A DNA stretch of 7,951 nt from Pseudomonadota bacterium. Its GTDB lineage: Bacteria > Pseudomonadota > Gammaproteobacteria > Burkholderiales > Burkholderiaceae. Made by a program: the position numbers and the translations under genes. The stretch lies in NCBI GenBank assembly GCA_023441105.1, contig JAEZQX010000479.1:1-7951 (forward strand), written 5' to 3'. Shown here piece by piece: positions 5,783-7,951 of this stretch (position 1 is the stretch's first letter; each line of letters begins with the position of its first letter). Below the pieces are notes generated by a model that saw only the letters and a program-made list of their open reading frames with translations, did no database searches and was not told the origin of the DNA.

Positions 5783-6661
5783 ATGAGCTGGTATTCGAGG
5801 ACCTGGACCTGGCTCGACGGCAAGTGGATCGAAGGGAACCCGCCGATGATGGGCCCCCGCACCCATGCCGCCTGGCTGGGCTCTTCCGTGTTCGATGGCG
5901 CGCGAGCCTTCGAGGGCGTGATGCCCGACATCGATGCGCATTGCCAGCGGGTCAACCACTCGGCCGCCCGGATGGGAATGAAGCCCACCATGCAGACCGG
6001 CGAGATCGTGGCGCTGGCACGCGAAGGCATGCGCCGCTTCGACGGCAAGACCGCGCTCTACGTGAAGCCGATGTACTGGGGCGAAGCCGAAGGTCCCGGC
6101 ACCATCGCACCGGACCCCGATTCCACCCGCTTCTGCCTGTGCCTGTTCGAGGCGGCGATGCCGGAGGCGACGGGCTTCTCGCTCGGCGTCTCGCGCTTCC
6201 GGCGGCCCACCCTCGAGACCATGCCGACCGACGTCAAGACCGGCGCGCTCTATCCCAACAACGCGCGCGCCCTGGCCGATGCGCAGACCCGCGGGTTCGG
6301 CAATGCGATCGTGCTCGACATGCTCGGCAACGTCGCGGAGACGGCGACGTCGAATCTGTTCCTCGTCAGGGACGGCGTGGTGATCACGCCGGCGCCCAAC
6401 GGCACCTTCCTCAACGGCATCACCCGCCAGCGCGTCATCGCGCTGCTGCGCCAGGACGGCCGCACTGTCCTCGAGCAACGCGTGACGATGGAGGACATGC
6501 TGCAGGCCGACGAGGTGTTCTGCACCGGCAACTACGGCAAGGTGCAGCCGTGTACCCGGGTCGAGGAGCGCAAGTGTCCGATCGGCCCGGTGTACCGCAA
6601 GGCGCGCGAGCTCTACTGGGCCTTCGCCCACGACCGGCGCCAGTCGCCACCTCCGTCTTAA
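5783..6661 (+). CDS. Class IV PLP-dependent aminotransferase, branched-chain amino acid type
   Basis: Cytoplasmic fold-type IV aminotransferase (BCAT / D-amino acid transaminase / aminodeoxychorismate lyase group), 292 aa, close to the family's usual 280-310. Visible order: SSVFDGARAF (34-43), DIDAHCQRVNHSA (49-61), YVKPMYW (93-99), catalytic Schiff-base Lys152 in DVKTGALYPNN, then GNAIVLDMLGNVAETATSNLFLV (173-195), where Glu186 and Asn191 face the cofactor, NGITRQRVI for the phosphate-binding loop, and ADEVFCTGN near the C-terminus. In E. coli BCAT the YIRP arginine (Arg97, as I recall) helps bind the glutamate side-chain carboxylate. Here it is Lys95, so the acceptor or donor preference may be altered. 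Annotation pipelines would likely call it branched-chain amino acid aminotransferase. The true substrate is uncertain. It is divergent from the SIMPL and lyase genes and lies 84 bp before the Bug gene on the same strand. Confidence 0.92.
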   Translation: MSWYSRTWTWLDGKWIEGNPPMMGPRTHAAWLGSSVFDGARAFEGVMPDIDAHCQRVNHSAARMGMKPTMQTGEIVALAREGMRRFDGKTALYVKPMYWGEAEGPGTIAPDPDSTRFCLCLFEAAMPEATGFSLGVSRFRRPTLETMPTDVKTGALYPNNARALADAQTRGFGNAIVLDMLGNVAETATSNLFLVRDGVVITPAPNGTFLNGITRQRVIALLRQDGRTVLEQRVTMEDMLQADEVFCTGNYGKVQPCTRVEERKCPIGPVYRKARELYWAFAHDRRQSPPPS

Positions 6662-6745
6662 GCCGAGCGGCCAGGCGGCACCTGGGGATGCGCCGCCGCC
6701 GGCAGCTAGGATCGGTCGACACCGACCCTTCCGGCTGCCGCCACC

Positions 6746-7828
6746 GTGAACCCTGAATTCCCGACAGCACAACCAGCACGACCGGCACGATCCGCGCGAT
6801 CCGCGCGATCCGCCCGATCTCGAATCCTCTTCTCGCTGTTGTCGTGCCTGGCGCTCGGCTGTCCGCGCAGCGCTCCGGCAGCGGAGCCGACGCCCATGGC
6901 AATGCCATCGCCGGCGCCGGCGTCAGGCGAGCAGCGGCCGCTGACGCTGGTCGTGCCGTTCGCCGCCAAGGGACCCACCGATACGGTGGCCCGGGCACTG
7001 GCCGGCGCCCTCGGTCCGCGATTGGGCCGGTCGGTGGTGATCGAGAACCTGGCCGGCGCAGGCGGCACGGCCGGCGCTGCCGCGGTCGCCGCCGCCCCGC
7101 CGGATGGGGCGACGCTGCTGCTGCATCACGTCGGCATGGCCACTGCGCCGATCCTGTACCGCAGCCTGTCGTATGACCCGCAGCGGGACTTCGAACCGAT
7201 CGGGCGGATCGTCGACGTCCCGATGACGCTGGTCGCACGGCCCGGCTGGCCGGTGACGGATGCGCAGGCGGCGGTGCGTCACATCAGGCGCAACCAGGGC
7301 ACGCTGGTGCTCGCCTACGCGGGGCTCGGGGCCGCATCGCACCTGTGCGGCCTGATGCTGTCGATGTCGCTCGGCGTCGATCTGATCCAGGTGCCTTACC
7401 GCGGCACGGCACCGGCCCTGCAGGATCTGCAGGCCGGAGGCGCGGATCTGCTGTGCGACCAGACCACCAACACCGGCCTCGCCATCCGCAACCGCAGCAT
7501 CCTGCCGCTTGCCGTCACCAGCGCCCGCCGGCTGGCCTCGATGCCGGAGCTTCCCACCATGGCGGAGGCGGGTGTCCGCGGCCTGGAGCTCGCCATCTGG
7601 CACGGCTTGTTCGCGCCGGCCGGTACGCCGCCGGCCATCGTCGCGCGCCTGTCGCAGGCACTGCAGTCGGCGCTCGAGGCGCCCGGATTCGTCCGCCAGA
7701 TGGCCGAGATGCAGGTGGTGATTGCCAGCCGCGAGCAGGCAACGCCCGCGGCACTGGCCGCGCTGCTCGCGGCCGAGATCGGCCGTTGGACGCCCATCCT
7801 CCGCAAGGCCGGGCAATATGCCGACTGA
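6746..7828 (+). CDS. Bug/TctC family periplasmic solute-binding protein (tripartite tricarboxylate transporter type)
   Basis: Periplasmic binding protein of the Bug family, which is greatly expanded in Bordetella and relatives and typically binds carboxylates, amino acids or similar small ligands. Hallmarks: PLTLVVPFAAKGPTDTVAR (65-83), SVVIENLAGAGGTAG (96-110), PPDGATLL (118-125), then VPYRGTAPALQDLQAGGADLL and PELPTMAEAGV in the second half. 360 aa, about 30 longer than usual. The extra length is an Arg/Ala/Ser-rich n-region (10-26) and a Pro/Ala-rich linker (43-60). The start is a GTG. An in-frame stop at 6707 and no better codon in between make it the only start that keeps the signal sequence, although no Shine-Dalgarno is evident. 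Cleavage may follow APAA (46) by signal peptidase I, or precede Cys39 (LALGC) as an imperfect lipobox. No TctA or TctB gene is seen, so it is an orphan here, probably co-transcribed with the aminotransferase. Confidence 0.93.
   Translation: MNPEFPTAQPARPARSARSARSARSRILFSLLSCLALGCPRSAPAAEPTPMAMPSPAPASGEQRPLTLVVPFAAKGPTDTVARALAGALGPRLGRSVVIENLAGAGGTAGAAAVAAAPPDGATLLLHHVGMATAPILYRSLSYDPQRDFEPIGRIVDVPMTLVARPGWPVTDAQAAVRHIRRNQGTLVLAYAGLGAASHLCGLMLSMSLGVDLIQVPYRGTAPALQDLQAGGADLLCDQTTNTGLAIRNRSILPLAVTSARRLASMPELPTMAEAGVRGLELAIWHGLFAPAGTPPAIVARLSQALQSALEAPGFVRQMAEMQVVIASREQATPAALAALLAAEIGRWTPILRKAGQYAD
6775..6819 (+). repeat. 9-bp tandem repeat inside the Bug signal-peptide region
   Basis: Five nine-base units in series: AGCACGACC, GGCACGATC, CGCGCGATC, CGCGCGATC and CGCCCGATC. 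The last four are nearly identical. The repeat is in frame (nine is a multiple of three) and encodes the PAR/SAR triplets of residues 10-24, so copy-number change would lengthen or shorten the positively charged n-region without breaking the gene. Confidence 0.85.
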
Positions 7829-7951
7829 CCGGCCATCCGGCGCGTCGGGCCTGCGCCTGCGCCGGCGCGATCGCTGCCAGGCGCGGCCGGCGATCCCGCC
7901 GCTGCTGCCGGGCCTGGCGGCAGTGATCTGGATGGCGGGGTGCGGCGCGCG
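7818..7951 (+). CDS. Putative lipoprotein or signal-peptide-bearing protein, 5' part only
   Basis: An ATG at 7818 lies in a different frame from the Bug gene, overlaps its end by 11 bases, and stays open to the right edge (44 codons). The product starts MPTDRPSGASG, continues with an arginine-rich stretch (LRLRRRDR), then a hydrophobic segment and IWMAGCGA. The latter resembles a lipobox with Cys at about residue 42. That layout (charged n-region, hydrophobic core, AGC) is what a lipoprotein signal would show, but the core is short and broken by prolines. An ATG at 7928 is an alternative start. Too little is visible to name a family. The overlap suggests coupling to the Bug gene if the frame is real. 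Confidence 0.4.
   Translation, partial: MPTDRPSGASGLRLRRRDRCQARPAIPPLLPGLAAVIWMAGCGA

Noticed and set aside
4843..6048. Upstream extension of the lyase-like protein to 815 residues
   Set aside because: The extension is in a wrong frame of the SIMPL gene. The 413-residue product from 4842 matches family length and has a ribosome site and promoter candidate.
5744..6772. 342-codon minus-strand frame opposite the aminotransferase
   Set aside because: Antisense shadow of a gene with complete class IV aminotransferase motifs. No recognisable domain.
6788..6814. Repeats in the Bug gene as a CRISPR or regulatory array
   Set aside because: Contiguous 9-bp units without spacers, in frame within a coding region. 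A coding tandem repeat explains them.

Overview
The window is GC-rich DNA (roughly two-thirds G+C by eye) with dense, head-to-tail metabolic and uptake genes. An orphan Bug/TctC-type periplasmic binding protein, an MmgE/PrpD-family enzyme and a dipeptide-type ABC transporter together suggest a betaproteobacterium of the Burkholderiales. That placement rests on gene content only. There are no tRNA, rRNA, CRISPR, insertion-sequence or phage signs.

Minus-strand block, read from right to left. A secreted SIMPL-domain protein (5711-5004) is followed by a 161-bp gap. The gap holds four 11-bp tandem repeats, a GC hairpin and a plausible promoter carrying an inverted copy of the repeat core. Next come a methylaspartate ammonia-lyase-like enolase-superfamily enzyme (4842-3601), a family 5 extracellular solute-binding protein (3524-1917), an MmgE/PrpD-family enzyme (1920-532) and the first 177 residues of a DppB-type permease that runs off the left edge. 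The last three genes are translationally coupled through a GTGA overlap and a TAATG overlap, so the PrpD-like enzyme sits inside the transporter operon.

Plus-strand block. A class IV (branched-chain-type) aminotransferase (5783-6661) diverges from the SIMPL gene across 71 bp. It is followed by a Bug/TctC binding protein (6746-7828) whose signal-peptide region is built on a 9-bp tandem repeat. A further reading frame that looks like the start of a lipoprotein overlaps its end by 11 bp and runs off the right edge.

Working model (inference): the minus-strand operon imports a compound by ABC transporter and processes it with two enzymes, one of a C-N lyase family and one of a family of dehydratases, decarboxylases and epimerases. 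The lyase keeps the general-base lysine, the metal ligands and the pocket histidine of methylaspartate ammonia-lyase. It lacks the Gln and Cys found at two substrate-pocket positions of the clostridial enzyme, so its substrate may be an amino-dicarboxylate other than 3-methylaspartate. This enzyme and its company are the part of the window most worth following up.
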